From Neobacillus massiliamazoniensis (lineage in GTDB: Bacteria > Bacillota > Bacilli > Bacillales > Cytobacillaceae): a stretch of DNA of 64,000 nucleotides. The stretch covers positions 186,001 to 250,000 of the forward strand of contig NZ_CVRB01000006.1 in the NCBI RefSeq assembly GCF_001048695.1. Direction: 5' to 3'. Position numbers and translations under genes: made by a program. The notes under the pieces were generated by a model. It did not search any database. It saw nothing but the letters and a program-made list of their open reading frames with translations, and was not told the DNA's origin. Shown here piece by piece: positions 52,732-61,823 of the stretch (positions within the stretch are counted from its first letter, which is position 1; every line of letters starts with the position of its first letter).

Positions 52732-53400
52732 TTATAGGCTAAAGATCCAATATCGTTCTCTTTGAAAAGGTGCCATGATTTCATCCCGCTTCTCAGGGGT
52801 GTCGGTCAACTGTTGTTCGAGCTTTCGAATCATAAATTCAGATTGAGAACGATGTGCCCTTAGGGCAGCCAATATTACATCCGATACTGGCGAAACATCT
52901 AAAATGATGTCGGGTTTGCCAATTTCGTTCTCACAATTTCTTGAAAAAGCAGAGGCATATACAACCGGCCGTTCTTCTTTTGGTAACCGCAATAAGGCTC
53001 GGATCGTTGCTTCTGCTAACGCATCGTGATCCGGATGAACACCGTGCTTTGGATAATAAGTGTAAACCAACTCAGGCTTGACTTCTTTTACAATCCTCTC
53101 CACCCGATCAGCCAGCTCCTCAGGATCCTCGAACTGCAAGGTTTTATCCTGCATACGCCATAGTCTTACATCCTTGATCCCAATGGCGTCACAAGCTTCT
53201 CTTAATTCTTTTTCACGAATTTTTGATAAGGTTTCGCGATTTGCAAAGAAAGGTTTTCCCATTCTTCGGCCCATCTGCCCTAAAGTGGCACAGACCAGCG
53301 TAATATCAGCACCCTCTCTTGCATGAAGGGCCAGTGCACCCGCTTTTCCAAAGGTTTCATCATCTGGATGCGGATAAATCGCAAAGATCTTTTTAAACAC
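52732..53400 (-). CDS. PIG-L deacetylase, BshB2-like
   Basis: This 222-residue zinc N-deacetylase has the PIG-L signature YPHPDDETFG (His and Asp-Asp ligands) and the later HGVHPDHDA (His). The stretch TLGQMGRRMGKPFFANRETL matches the BshB2 branch, whose members deacetylate GlcNAc-malate in bacillithiol synthesis. The next gene upstream is yojF, the usual neighbour of bshB2. GTG 53400 follows AAAGGAGG. Here the pair sits inside an ABC importer operon, which suggests action on an imported GlcNAc-type glycoside as well as, or instead of, biosynthesis. Confidence 0.82.
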   Translation of the reverse strand: MFKKIFAIYPHPDDETFGKAGALALHAREGADITLVCATLGQMGRRMGKPFFANRETLSKIREKELREACDAIGIKDVRLWRMQDKTLQFEDPEELADRVERIVKEVKPELVYTYYPKHGVHPDHDALAEATIRALLRLPKEERPVVYASAFSRNCENEIGKPDIILDVSPVSDVILAALRAHRSQSEFMIRKLEQQLTDTPEKRDEIMAPFQRERYWIFSL

Positions 53401-53538
53401 AGTCTATTCCTCCTTTTGTCAAAAAAGTGCTACACAAGGCATATTCATGGAGCTAGACGATTTTTTAAGATGTTCAATTTTTTAAATTGTGACTCAATTG
53501 TATGGAGAGCTTCGAATTAAGCTGCCTCTTCGACAAGA

Positions 53539-53889
53539 CTAAACCGTAAATGGCATAAGACTTAACTCTAAAGCAATCGTAACCCGCCCCTCGTCATCAT
53601 AACCTCCAAGCAACAGCTGTCCTTCATCAGTCATTTCAAAATCGGTTAAACCCTCAGCGTAAACCCAGCCTTCGTCAAGCTTCAGCCCTACACGAAAAGG
53701 CCCTTCTCCCGTAATCTGTCCCCGGTCATAGCGGAGCCTGCCATTTCGGATAAAAGCACAAACAGACATCTGCCGCTCATCCTCCAGACAAGCATACGAA
53801 CCATTAGATGTCTCAAGATGAAAATAAACATCTTGATCCAAAAACCGGTCTAGATGAGATTGAACCTGTTGACGATCGATCGACTTCAA
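53539..53889 (-). CDS. YojF-family protein (DUF1806)
   Basis: This 116-residue protein matches the YojF family in length and pattern: DVYFHLETSNGSYA, MSVCAFIRNGRLRYDRG, YRVGLK-like FRVGLKLDEGWVYAEGLT and LLLGGYDDEGRVTIALEL. The function of YojF is not established; in Bacillus it is encoded next to BshB2. TTG 53889 has AAAGGAGG eight bases upstream and gives the usual length. It lies between the lyase-like and deacetylase genes. A 138-base gap to the deacetylase holds nothing I recognise. Confidence 0.8.
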   Translation of the reverse strand: MKSIDRQQVQSHLDRFLDQDVYFHLETSNGSYACLEDERQMSVCAFIRNGRLRYDRGQITGEGPFRVGLKLDEGWVYAEGLTDFEMTDEGQLLLGGYDDEGRVTIALELSLMPFTV

Positions 53890-53918
53890 CCAAATCACCT
53901 CCTTTAGCGAATATATGG

Positions 53919-53931
53919 GGTGTCAGGCACC
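53919..53931. repeat. Short palindromic repeat GGTGTCAGGCACC
   Basis: The arms GGTGTC/GGCACC nearly pair. I recall this word as a frequent dispersed element in Bacillus-type genomes; a related TGCCAGACACC lies at 6411. It separates the lyase-like and yojF genes. Confidence 0.35.
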
Positions 53932-53946
53932 ACTCCACCTATGCCA

Positions 53947-55482
53947 TCAATTTCCAGGGTTAAGATCGCCCTCTTGAGGCTGGCTCCAATTTCGGGTAAG
54001 AATATCAAGTTGTTCCAAGCAGACAGAAATTCGATTCATTTCAGCATTCAGCAAATCAACCTTTTCCCTTAATTCAACTTTTCGCTCCTGTATTGCCCGC
54101 ACCATTTCCTCCGGTGCAGGTCCTCCAGGCAGCGAACGAACCTTAACAAAATGCTCGGGGTCCATCGCGTCCCGGATAACGTCCTCCTGTAAGTTCAACG
54201 AATGTCCGATGACGGCTTCGGCCGCCTCATCCACCAACGCTGCCGTCACCTGTGTCGCATTCAGCCCCCTCGATAAAGCTAATTTTACAATACTGCTTGT
54301 AATCGTATGTGCTGTTCTGAACGGAATATGTGCCTCTCTAAAAATCGTGTCTGCGAGTTCAGTGATCGCCGCAAAGCTTTCCTGCGCCCTTCTTTTTAAA
54401 AGCATTTCATTGACTTCAATTGTTCCCACAACTGCTCCGGTCAGCCGAAAAACTTGGTCCATCAAACTTAACCCTTTCCATAAATACGGCTGCAGATCAT
54501 CCTCAGTATCGTTGATATCTCCATACGGAGTATTATGTAACATTTGCAGCACCGTCTGAGCATTCCCCACTCCGCTAGAACTCAAGGCTCGAATATGCTC
54601 AAGGGACACCGGATTTCTTTTTTGCGGCATAATCGAACTCGTTTGCACATAAGGGTCAGCGACACGAACTGCGGAAAACTCCTGGGTACACCATAAAAGA
54701 AGATCTTGGGCAAAGCGACCAAGATTAATAAACGTTAATTGAATCGCTGTAGCAATTTCCCCTAAATAATCCGCCCCACCAATCGCATCATAGGCGCTTT
54801 TTATTAGCTGTGGAAACCCTAAAAGCTCCGCCACCCGGGTACGATTAATCGGAAATCCGGTTGTAGTAAAAGCGGCAGCTCCAAGCGGACTCGCATTGCA
54901 GGTATCATATGCCGCTTTCAGCCGTTTAAAATCACGGTCGACGACATCATAGATGCCTAACAAATAATGAGAAAACGTCATCGGCTGTGCCTGCTGCGTA
55001 TGGGTATAGCCCAAGACAATCGTTTCTTTGTATGTATCAATCACCGAAAGTAACGTTTCTTGAAAAGAAAGGATTGACCTAAAAGCAATCTGAATATCAT
55101 GGCGCAAAACCATCCGATACATAGCAACACCCATATCATTTCGGCTCCGTGCAAGATGAAGACTACCTCCCACTTCTCCGGCAACCTCCATAATCTGGCT
55201 TTCAACTTGGAAAAATAAATCCTCATATTGCCCGTCATAAGTAGATCTTCGAAGAGCATCCTTATCCAGTGCCCTGACTCCATCCATAATACGCCCTGCT
55301 TCATCCCCCATTAGCAGCCCTTGTTCAACTAGCATGATTAGATGAGCTTTATGGATGGCCATCATTGGTTCTAGTAATTTTTGCTTAGCATGATCATAAG
55401 CAGGTGCCAATACCACTTCTGAATAGATTGCCCCTGGAAACTTTCGTCCTTCTGTTTCTAAGATCCTCTCTCTCATCTCCAT
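53947..55482 (-). CDS. Argininosuccinate-lyase-like enzyme (fumarase superfamily)
   Basis: This 511-residue lyase of the aspartase/fumarase superfamily has the ASL landmarks ARSRNDM, LGYTHTQQAQPMTFSH, SPLGAAAFTTTGFPINR and the mobile signature loop SSIMPQKRNPVSLEH. The superfamily eliminates fumarate from a succinyl or malyl group. It lacks the argG partner and lies in an ABC importer operon with a BshB2-like deacetylase, and ARSRND replaces the usual GRSRNDQ. So it is probably not the biosynthetic ArgH. A substrate with a malyl or succinyl moiety is expected. ATG 55482 follows AAGGGG. Confidence 0.8.
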   Translation of the reverse strand: MEMRERILETEGRKFPGAIYSEVVLAPAYDHAKQKLLEPMMAIHKAHLIMLVEQGLLMGDEAGRIMDGVRALDKDALRRSTYDGQYEDLFFQVESQIMEVAGEVGGSLHLARSRNDMGVAMYRMVLRHDIQIAFRSILSFQETLLSVIDTYKETIVLGYTHTQQAQPMTFSHYLLGIYDVVDRDFKRLKAAYDTCNASPLGAAAFTTTGFPINRTRVAELLGFPQLIKSAYDAIGGADYLGEIATAIQLTFINLGRFAQDLLLWCTQEFSAVRVADPYVQTSSIMPQKRNPVSLEHIRALSSSGVGNAQTVLQMLHNTPYGDINDTEDDLQPYLWKGLSLMDQVFRLTGAVVGTIEVNEMLLKRRAQESFAAITELADTIFREAHIPFRTAHTITSSIVKLALSRGLNATQVTAALVDEAAEAVIGHSLNLQEDVIRDAMDPEHFVKVRSLPGGPAPEEMVRAIQERKVELREKVDLLNAEMNRISVCLEQLDILTRNWSQPQEGDLNPGN

Positions 55483-56007
55483 CTGTACCGCCCCTTAAGA
55501 AAACTATTGAAACTAAGTAAAGTCTCTACCAAAACATGAACATAATAACGGGAAAAAATATGAATAAATCTACATAAAATCTATCCCTATTTCCAGTATT
55601 TATAAAAAATGTTACTTGGTACTATATTAAATTTGATTATAGTGGCAGGTTAAAAACCCGTCAACGAATTGTCGAAATATTTCTATAATTCAATCCATAA
55701 GTATTGGTAAATATGAAAATTCGACTGTTACTTCGTTTTTGTATTCTACATAAATTTGCATTTTCCTACAAAAACAATTCACCTTTATTTTGTTAAAAAA
55801 CATTGCAAAAAGCGCTTCATTTTAAGGAAGGAGCACTAAAAGTAATATTTGAATCTATAAACTAAATGCTAAAAAAATAACTATTTTCTGAATTATTATC
55901 ACACTAAAATATTCTTGTTATATTAGGAGATTTTGTCTATTTGGATTTTTTATTTTAATGATGATTTTTCATGTGGATGATTCTTTCGATTTGCAACATA
56001 ACAGAAG
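55483..56007. promoter_or_regulatory. Upstream region of the lyase/ABC operon with cre-like site
   Basis: There is no gene here. AAAAAGCGCTTCAT at 55807-55820 contains the AAAGCGCTT core of a CcpA site. It lies 325 bases before the lyase start, far for a direct role. The rest is AT-rich. Confidence 0.35.
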
Positions 56008-56238
56008 CTACGTGGATAAAGAGTTGTCCACTTTCTTCCCATTAGAGTCAATATAAAAATGATTTAATCCTAAATCCAAACCAATAATTTGGTCGTTAGG
56101 AATAAGGGAAAAATCCAATGGAGTGACTAAATCCACGATTTCTTCTAGTTTCAAAGAGACATAGTATTGACCACTACTATGGTAAGTAATCGTAGTGGAC
56201 TTAATTTTTCCTTTTAGTCCGTTTTCTCGGAACCTCAT
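56008..56238 (-). mobile_element. TnpB (IS200/IS605 OrfB) fragment
   Basis: 76 codons match the middle of a TnpB-type protein: KSTTITYHSSGQYYVSLKLEE and IIGLDLGLNHFYIDSNGKKV, the latter containing the first RuvC Asp (GLDLG). The N-terminal and the C-terminal zinc-finger/RuvC parts are missing. It is a dead fragment. It is joined exactly to a phage gene at 56235-56238. Confidence 0.8.
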
Positions 56239-56324
56239 AAGTCCACCTTCTCTTGTTCAAAGACAAACCGGTCATAAAAAGTGGCAATTTTCTTTATTTT
56301 TTTGAAAGTCTCCTGCTTAATCAT
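56235..56324 (-). pseudogene. Truncated phage replicative helicase loader/inhibitor gene
   Basis: 29 codons, starting MIKQETFKKIKKIATFYDRF and ending EQEKVDL, resemble the N-terminus of phage G39P-type helicase loaders, which continue with VDLW. The frame stops where the TnpB fragment begins. Its ATG overlaps the stop of the replication gene upstream, as expected in a phage replication module. Confidence 0.5.
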
Positions 56325-57054
56325 CTAAGTTAAAATCCTCCTCGTGATAGATTTTTTTAGAGGATTTCTGATTCAAATATGATTCAAATTTATTTCCAAA
56401 TAACGTTTCCGGTCGAAGGTATTTACTCATCTTGGGATGGCTCAACCATTCGGCCGTTTTTAGACCAATCACTTTTTTAAAATCAGCGAGAGTAAAACCC
56501 TCTCGGAATCTCGCCTGTATTTTTTCCTTGGTGGTATGTGTACTTGGTTTGTAGCTTGAATATGTTTTTTCATTGAGGTAGTTGATGATCTCAGCTGTAG
56601 GGATTTTTTGCTCAGTCTTGCTCTCTGAAGGATGATTTGGTATGACTTCTGTTAAGCTCGTGTCCTCCAAGTTGCTTTCTGAAAAAATAGACGGTTCTTC
56701 TTGAGGGTTGGATATTTCATCGGTCCTGGCTTCTAGTGCTTCCACTCTTTCGTAATCAATCGTGTACCACTTTGTTTTGTCCATTTTGGAACGATTCCAG
56801 TTCCCTGTTATGATGAGACCTTGATTCTCGAGAGAGTGAATCGCCCGTTTGATCGTGCTCTCTGACCAGAAGGGAAACTGCAGTTGCCACTCCTTGTATG
56901 TATTATAAATCCATTTCCTGCCTTCAATCACTTTGGTACTAGATTTGACCCAATAATGAATCTGCTGCAAAACGAGCGCCTCGTTCAAGCCAATCTTTAC
57001 TGCCAATGCCGGAATCACCATTAACGGCATTTCACTAATCAATAAATTACTCAT
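56317..57054 (-). CDS. Phage replication initiation protein (DnaD-like/Phg_2220_C type)
   Basis: This 245-residue protein has an N-terminal winged-helix replisome organiser part (LVLQQIHYWV, then WSESTIKRAIHSLENQGLI) and a C-terminal phage domain: IINYLNEKTYSSYKPSTHTT, EGFTLADFKKVIGLKTAEWL and YLRPETLFGNKFESYL. These are typical of lambdoid Gram-positive phage initiators. The ATG follows GGGAGG. No other phage genes are intact nearby, so it is a prophage leftover. Confidence 0.85.
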   Translation of the reverse strand: MSNLLISEMPLMVIPALAVKIGLNEALVLQQIHYWVKSSTKVIEGRKWIYNTYKEWQLQFPFWSESTIKRAIHSLENQGLIITGNWNRSKMDKTKWYTIDYERVEALEARTDEISNPQEEPSIFSESNLEDTSLTEVIPNHPSESKTEQKIPTAEIINYLNEKTYSSYKPSTHTTKEKIQARFREGFTLADFKKVIGLKTAEWLSHPKMSKYLRPETLFGNKFESYLNQKSSKKIYHEEDFNLDD

Positions 57055-57204
57055 TCCCTTTTCCTCCCTTTTTTGGTTCGAGCCATTTGTCTTTACCAGC
57101 TAGAAACAGGTTTATTGAACGTCTCATTACCTTCACACTTTATATAGGAAAAAATGACCCCAAAAGGACATGGTGGTGGAAAATTTTTATTAAAAAAAAG
57201 AAAA

Positions 57205-57247
57205 GACTGACTTAGAATATTCACAAATAAACAATCTTTAAGTCAGT
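57205..57247. terminator. Hairpin terminator-like element
   Basis: GACTGACTTA (57205-57214) pairs with TAAGTCAGT (57239-57247) around a 24-base loop. A and T tracts flank both sides. Confidence 0.55.
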
Positions 57248-57320
57248 TTCTTTTACTCTATTTAAAATGTATTTAAATGATTTTATTAATTCTTTAAGGA
57301 GGAACGACATAGATCTTTTT

Positions 57321-57344
57321 CTCTGTAGTAATCTCTGTAGTAAT
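57321..57344. repeat. 12-base tandem duplication
   Basis: CTCTGTAGTAAT occurs twice head to tail. It lies in a non-coding stretch; 57250-57600 otherwise shows no gene. Confidence 0.7.
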
Positions 57345-57600
57345 CTATGGTATTGCTCTGTTCATACTAATTTCATCTACGATTCAGTCTAAAATAATCG
57401 ATAGGTCATCTTGAGCAAAAGACAACTCAGACGTTCTTTCCCTCTTAATTTATAACCAACATGTAGAGATCATACTACATTTTGCGGCTATAACCGTTTT
57501 ATTCCAATTATGAACTTCAATAAGAATAGTTTCCTATTTTTTCTGATGTTATCTTCAAATGACATATGACTTTTAAAGGTGTACCAAAATAGGCACACCC

Positions 57601-57875
57601 TTACAAAAATAAATGATTCATCTTCTCTACTTCTTCTTTCATCTGCTGAACTAATGTCGGCGGCGATATGAGTTTAGCTTTGCTCCCCAAGCCTTGAAGC
57701 CATTTGACAAATCCTTCTTCTACAATAACTTTGGTTATTAGAACAAATGTATCCTCATCAACTTTTTTAATATCTGCGTCTAATCCAAATTTATCGATGA
57801 TTGATTAATCAGATATTTTTCTTCAAACTCAATTTCTACCCACTCCCCACGCCCGTGGAACATATGAAAATCACA
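57601..57875 (-). pseudogene. WYL-domain regulator, C-terminal remnant
   Basis: The minus strand gives FHMFHGRGEWVEIEFEEKYL, then after a frameshift near 57805 IKKVDEDTFVLITKVIVEEG, FVKWLQGLGSKAKLISPPTL and a stop. This is the C-terminal (WCX) part of YafY/WYL transcriptional regulators, in which GxxWL..G..A.ll.P is typical. The DNA-binding domain and most of the WYL domain are gone. Confidence 0.7.
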
Positions 57876-57972
57876 CAACTGTCAGTATTTTAAGAGGCGT
57901 AATGTAAAGGAAAAAGCCGTCAATTGACGACTTTTGTGGTTCAGATTTGAAATTCAAAAAGTAAAAATTAGT

Positions 57973-58284
57973 TTATCTTTTATTTTTGTTGAATAAAAAG
58001 AACGATAATATTCCTAATAATATATATATTATTACTGGAGTAATCATACTCCCCATATTGTACCAAATTGAAATAGGTAGAATAATTGCAATAGATGATA
58101 AAATCAATCCGAAAATCAAAATTCCTTTTGAGGATGAACAAATATATCCTTGAATAATAAATATTATTGGGAAGAGTAAATAAATTCCTAATAATATATA
58201 TTTACTCTCAGGAAACAATGAATCTATCCATATAAAAGTAAAAATTACTATACCTGGCAAGATTATCGAGAGCCAATTCTTCAT
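57973..58284 (-). CDS. Small membrane protein with four helices
   Basis: This 103-residue protein is almost wholly hydrophobic, with four predicted membrane helices and a short charged C-terminus (FNKNKR). It starts MKNWLSIILPGIVIF. ATG 58284 or 58290 is the start; GAAAGG lies upstream. No family was recognised. Nothing in its surroundings suggests a role. Confidence 0.55.
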   Translation of the reverse strand: MKNWLSIILPGIVIFTFIWIDSLFPESKYILLGIYLLFPIIFIIQGYICSSSKGILIFGLILSSIAIILPISIWYNMGSMITPVIIYILLGILSFFLFNKNKR

Positions 58285-58644
58285 AAACATCAATCCTTTC
58301 AGTAAAAATTATTCACGATTAATTCAAACTGCATACTAAATTTAAGCTATTACTATCTAATCAGTATGTAAATAGATTAATGTTTGGTTCTTCGTTTCTT
58401 TTAAAAAACTATTTCTGAGTGTAATTTTACACTAAAAAAAGTTAATTGTCAAATAATGTAATGTTAAATCTTTCATATTCAAAACACCAACTTTGCGAAA
58501 ACAGCCGTAAAATAGAAACAACCATCATATAGATGGCTGGTGAAAAATCTTATTTATTAATTGTGTTTAAAAATGTATTTAATTCACCTTCATATCTCAT
58601 CCAACACTTACGATTTTCTGATTCATTAATAGGAGATTGATAAT

Positions 58645-58719
58645 ATGAAAGATATAACATTTGGTCACCTACTTACATTTTTATTCATATTTTCCATTAG
58701 AATTTCCTTATTGTTCTAA
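58645..58719 (+). CDS. Possible 24-residue membrane peptide
   Basis: ATG at 58645 follows AGGAG by nine bases. The peptide starts MKDITFGHLL and continues as one hydrophobic helix to its stop. The opposite strand carries a 36-codon frame (58550-58660) that begins MLYLSYYQSP; both cannot easily be genes. Evidence is limited to the binding site and composition. Confidence 0.3.
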   Translation: MKDITFGHLLTFLFIFSIRISLLF

Positions 58720-58829
58720 ACGTTAATGACTTTGAAAAGGAATGAAGTTAAACTTATTAAAAAGACATGAAAGCTAAACGATGATTAGGCTAAGGAAAAA
58801 TTCAATGAAGGATTGCGGAGGGTTTGTAT

Positions 58830-59030
58830 ATGGAAAATAAATATTGTCCCATTTGTGGAGAAGAAAACATGTGTATGGCAGGAACTAGTGAAAGCGAACA
58901 CTGTTGGTGTAACATGGAGCAATTCCCTAAAGAGATCTTTAAATTGGTTCCTGTGGAAAGTATAAGAAAGCATTGTATATGTAAAAAGTGTTTAAATACA
59001 TTTAAGGAAGGGCAGAAAATAGTGAAGTAA
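58830..59030 (+). CDS. Cysteine-rich CWC family protein
   Basis: This 66-residue protein has CPICGEENMCMAG, then the HCWC motif (Cys-Trp-Cys) and a final CICKKCLNTF. This spacing matches the cysteine-rich CWC family, which probably binds zinc; the function is unknown. ATG 58830 has GGAGGG seven bases upstream. The product has eight or more cysteines and no signal peptide. Confidence 0.8.
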   Translation: MENKYCPICGEENMCMAGTSESEHCWCNMEQFPKEIFKLVPVESIRKHCICKKCLNTFKEGQKIVK

Positions 59031-59156
59031 GGAGCCGCTCAAAATAGTCGTCTCGTTATTTGATCATTGTCCATCGATAAAGGTAATAATATTGCCTTTT
59101 TTAGGTTTTTGATTTTTGATATATAATTAGGGTAAAAAAAATGAGGATAATTACAA

Positions 59157-59420
59157 ATGTTGAACCATACAACAAAAGAAGATATTACTGTTTTACATGC
59201 TGAATTGGTTGATGATGAAACCATTGTTGTAAAAGTTCAAATTGATGACAATATCGGTATGGTTTGGCTACGTTGTTGGGAACCATTTATTGTTCCTGCA
59301 ACATATAGTCCATACCGATTGGAAATTCTTGTTGAACTCAGTAACTATATTGAAATAGAAGAAAAAACGTTTCGTAATCAATTTGAAAATATGAGAATGA
59401 AAATTTTGACGTTTGGCTAA
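59157..59420 (+). CDS. Conserved hypothetical protein, 87 residues
   Basis: The protein is acidic and mostly beta-rich (ITVLHAELVDDETIVVKVQI), with a C-terminal helix. A TATAAT hexamer lies about 30 bases upstream of the start, and GAGG precedes the ATG. I do not recognise a family. It stands alone between the CWC gene and SelO, on the opposite strand to SelO. Confidence 0.6.
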   Translation: MLNHTTKEDITVLHAELVDDETIVVKVQIDDNIGMVWLRCWEPFIVPATYSPYRLEILVELSNYIEIEEKTFRNQFENMRMKILTFG

Positions 59421-59625
59421 GTTTCTGAATCTAGACCCTTGGTATCCTAACGCTCACTTTTTAAACCTTAATAAGAACTAGACAAATCCACATTTCCAAC
59501 CGTTAAATCTAAACTCTACGAACATTTACATATTTTGAACAAACATGGGCCACTTTCCTACAGTAGCCCATGACAAGGTATCAACTTGATTTAAAATAGT
59601 AGAAACCTCCTTATTGTTCCCTAGA

Positions 59626-61086
59626 TCATGTACCGCAGAAGGTTTGGTAAGGACAGTTTGATGGCTCAGGCAGTGTGGCGTATTCAGCCTGTTCCGGAGT
59701 GTGTTCATAAGGGTTTGAAAGAACATCGAGCAACCGGTCCATCACGCTTAAGTCCCCTTCGTTCACTGCGGCTTCTAGTGCTGCTTCTACCCTGTGGTTC
59801 CGTGGGATTATCGCAGGATTACTGTTCCGCATCAACTGGTATGCAGAGGCTTTCGGTTCCTGCTGCCTGGCTAGTCGTGCCTGCCAAAGTTCAAACCACT
59901 TAGTAAATTCTGGGGTCCCAAACATGCTCGTATCTTCTTGTCGATCAAATGTTAGAGCTCTGAAGGTATTGGTAAAATCCGCATTATACTTTTGCATCAT
60001 ACTGAGGAGGTCTTCAATAAGAGATTCATCCTGACTCTCTTCATTAAATAGTCCCAGTTTTGCCCTCATACCCTCATACCAATTACTTTGATACAACTTA
60101 GAAAAATCTGATAGTGCATCCTCAGCTATTTTTATTGCCTGCTCCTCATTGTCATGCAGAAGCGGCAATAGGGCTTCAGCAAATCGAGCTAGATTCCACC
60201 CGCCAATATACGGTTGATTGCCATAAGCATAGCGGCCTTGAGTATCAATGGAACTAAATACGGTTGCTGGATCGTAGGCATCCATAAAAGCGCAAGGACC
60301 ATAATCGATCGTTTCTCCGCTAATGGCCATATTGTCGGTGTTCATCACTCCGTGAATAAAGCCCACCAGCTGCCATTTAGATATCAACAATGCTTGACGC
60401 TTAATCACTTCTTGAAGAAAGGTAAGATATCGATTCTCACCCTCTTCAACGTCTGGATAATGACGCTTTAATGTATAGTCAGCCAGGATCTTGAGTTCCT
60501 CAACTGTGCCCCAATTTGCAACGTATTGAAAGGTGCCGACCCGCAAATGACTAGCTGCCACACGGGTTAATATGGCACCTGGCAGTTTGGTTTCCCGAAT
60601 GGTTGTCTCACCAGTTGTCACAACTGCTAGACTACGAGTGGTAGGAATACCAAGCGCATGCATGGCTTCACTGATGATGTATTCGCGGAGCATAGGACCA
60701 AGTGCCGCTCGACCATCGCCCCGTCGGGAATATGGAGTTTTACCTGGACCTTTAAGCTGAATATCAACTCGCTCACCTAAGGGGGTAATCTGTTCGCCAA
60801 GAAGTATTGTCCTGCCGTCACCCAACATTGTAAAATGGCCAAATTGATGTCCCGCATAAGCCTGAGCAATAGGCAAAGCCCCTTCTGGAATCCGGTTTCC
60901 AGCAAGCACCGTTACTTCGGTTTGCAGCGCCTTAACGTCCAACCCCAAAGATGTGGCCAACGAAGCATTAAGAATGACCAGCTGTGGGGAGCTAACCGGA
61001 GTTGGGTTGGTGCTGGAAAAAAATAATTTTGGTAGACGGGCATAACTGTTGTCAAAGTTCCATCCCGTTTCATTTATCTTTGTCAT
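59626..61086 (-). CDS. selO: SelO/YdiU protein adenylyltransferase
   Basis: SelO is a pseudokinase-fold enzyme that transfers AMP to proteins and is linked to redox stress. The 486-residue protein has QAYAGHQFGHFTMLGDGR, LKGPGKTPYSRRGDGRAAL, FIHGVMNTDNMAISGETIDYGPCAFMD and the C-terminal CPYQTFCGT, where eukaryotic SelO has selenocysteine at the last Cys position. ATG 61086 is the likely start, eight bases after AAAAGGTG. It is a single-gene unit. Confidence 0.93.
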   Translation of the reverse strand: MTKINETGWNFDNSYARLPKLFFSSTNPTPVSSPQLVILNASLATSLGLDVKALQTEVTVLAGNRIPEGALPIAQAYAGHQFGHFTMLGDGRTILLGEQITPLGERVDIQLKGPGKTPYSRRGDGRAALGPMLREYIISEAMHALGIPTTRSLAVVTTGETTIRETKLPGAILTRVAASHLRVGTFQYVANWGTVEELKILADYTLKRHYPDVEEGENRYLTFLQEVIKRQALLISKWQLVGFIHGVMNTDNMAISGETIDYGPCAFMDAYDPATVFSSIDTQGRYAYGNQPYIGGWNLARFAEALLPLLHDNEEQAIKIAEDALSDFSKLYQSNWYEGMRAKLGLFNEESQDESLIEDLLSMMQKYNADFTNTFRALTFDRQEDTSMFGTPEFTKWFELWQARLARQQEPKASAYQLMRNSNPAIIPRNHRVEAALEAAVNEGDLSVMDRLLDVLSNPYEHTPEQAEYATLPEPSNCPYQTFCGT

Positions 61087-61263
61087 TAGGTCACCTTTTC
61101 TTTTTTTCATTTTGGATCATTGTAATTTTTTCAAAAAAGCAAATACCATAGAAATTTTATCATTGATGCATATCAACACAAGTCAGACGAGTTTATTGTC
61201 TACTTTTTTCAGAATATTATACCCTATCCACATAGAAATTGGATAGGAGTGTTAGAGACAAGC

Positions 61264-61623
61264 TTAAATAGATTCCTTTTTGTATAATGATTTACTTAGG
61301 CTCTTTAATGTGTGTATTCTCGGTGAAAATAGGAATAAATCATTGTAGTTACGCTTTACGTATTCATCAATAATGTCTATTCCTTGACGAAATCTATCAA
61401 CTAATATAAGAGTGTTCTTTTCATCCCAGGAAAACTGATTTATTCTTAGAAGTTCAGCTGCAATTATTTGAAACTGAAACTCCACCATAATAAGTTTTAT
61501 TTGATACACTTTATCAATATTTAAACAAGAACTGTTTTTATTTTCATAACTTTTTTGTACATATTTAACAAAGCCCTTAATATTCTCAGCCAACATATTC
61601 GCTTTTTGTATCTCGAAATTCAT
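61264..61623 (-). CDS. Hypothetical protein, 119 residues, helical
   Basis: The protein is helical and charged, begins MNFEIQKANMLAENIKGF and has an amphipathic C-terminus rich in Lys. No family was recognised. The ATG has GAGGAG about ten bases upstream, so it is probably expressed. It lies between SelO and the next gene. Confidence 0.55.
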   Translation of the reverse strand: MNFEIQKANMLAENIKGFVKYVQKSYENKNSSCLNIDKVYQIKLIMVEFQFQIIAAELLRINQFSWDEKNTLILVDRFRQGIDIIDEYVKRNYNDLFLFSPRIHTLKSLSKSLYKKESI

Positions 61624-61736
61624 TTCTCTATCTCCTCAATGTCTAATTTCACGTACATTTCTAAGAAGAGTGTATGTTTTGAGGCGAAGAGATAACACCG
61701 ACAATACAAATAAAGAGTAAATATAACGTAAAAAAA

Positions 61737-61788
61737 AAGCCAAAAATATACGGTTTCTAAATCAGAACCTGAATATTTTTGGCTTGTT
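61737..61788. terminator. Strong nested terminator hairpin
   Basis: AAGCCAAAAATAT pairs with ATATTTTTGGCTT, and an inner GGTTTCT/AGAACC pair lies within the loop. Long A and T tracts lie on both sides. It ends the gene at 61824 on the minus strand. Confidence 0.85.
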
Positions 61789-61823
61789 TTTGGTTTCTCT
61801 CTAGCTATAGGATATCTAAATTA

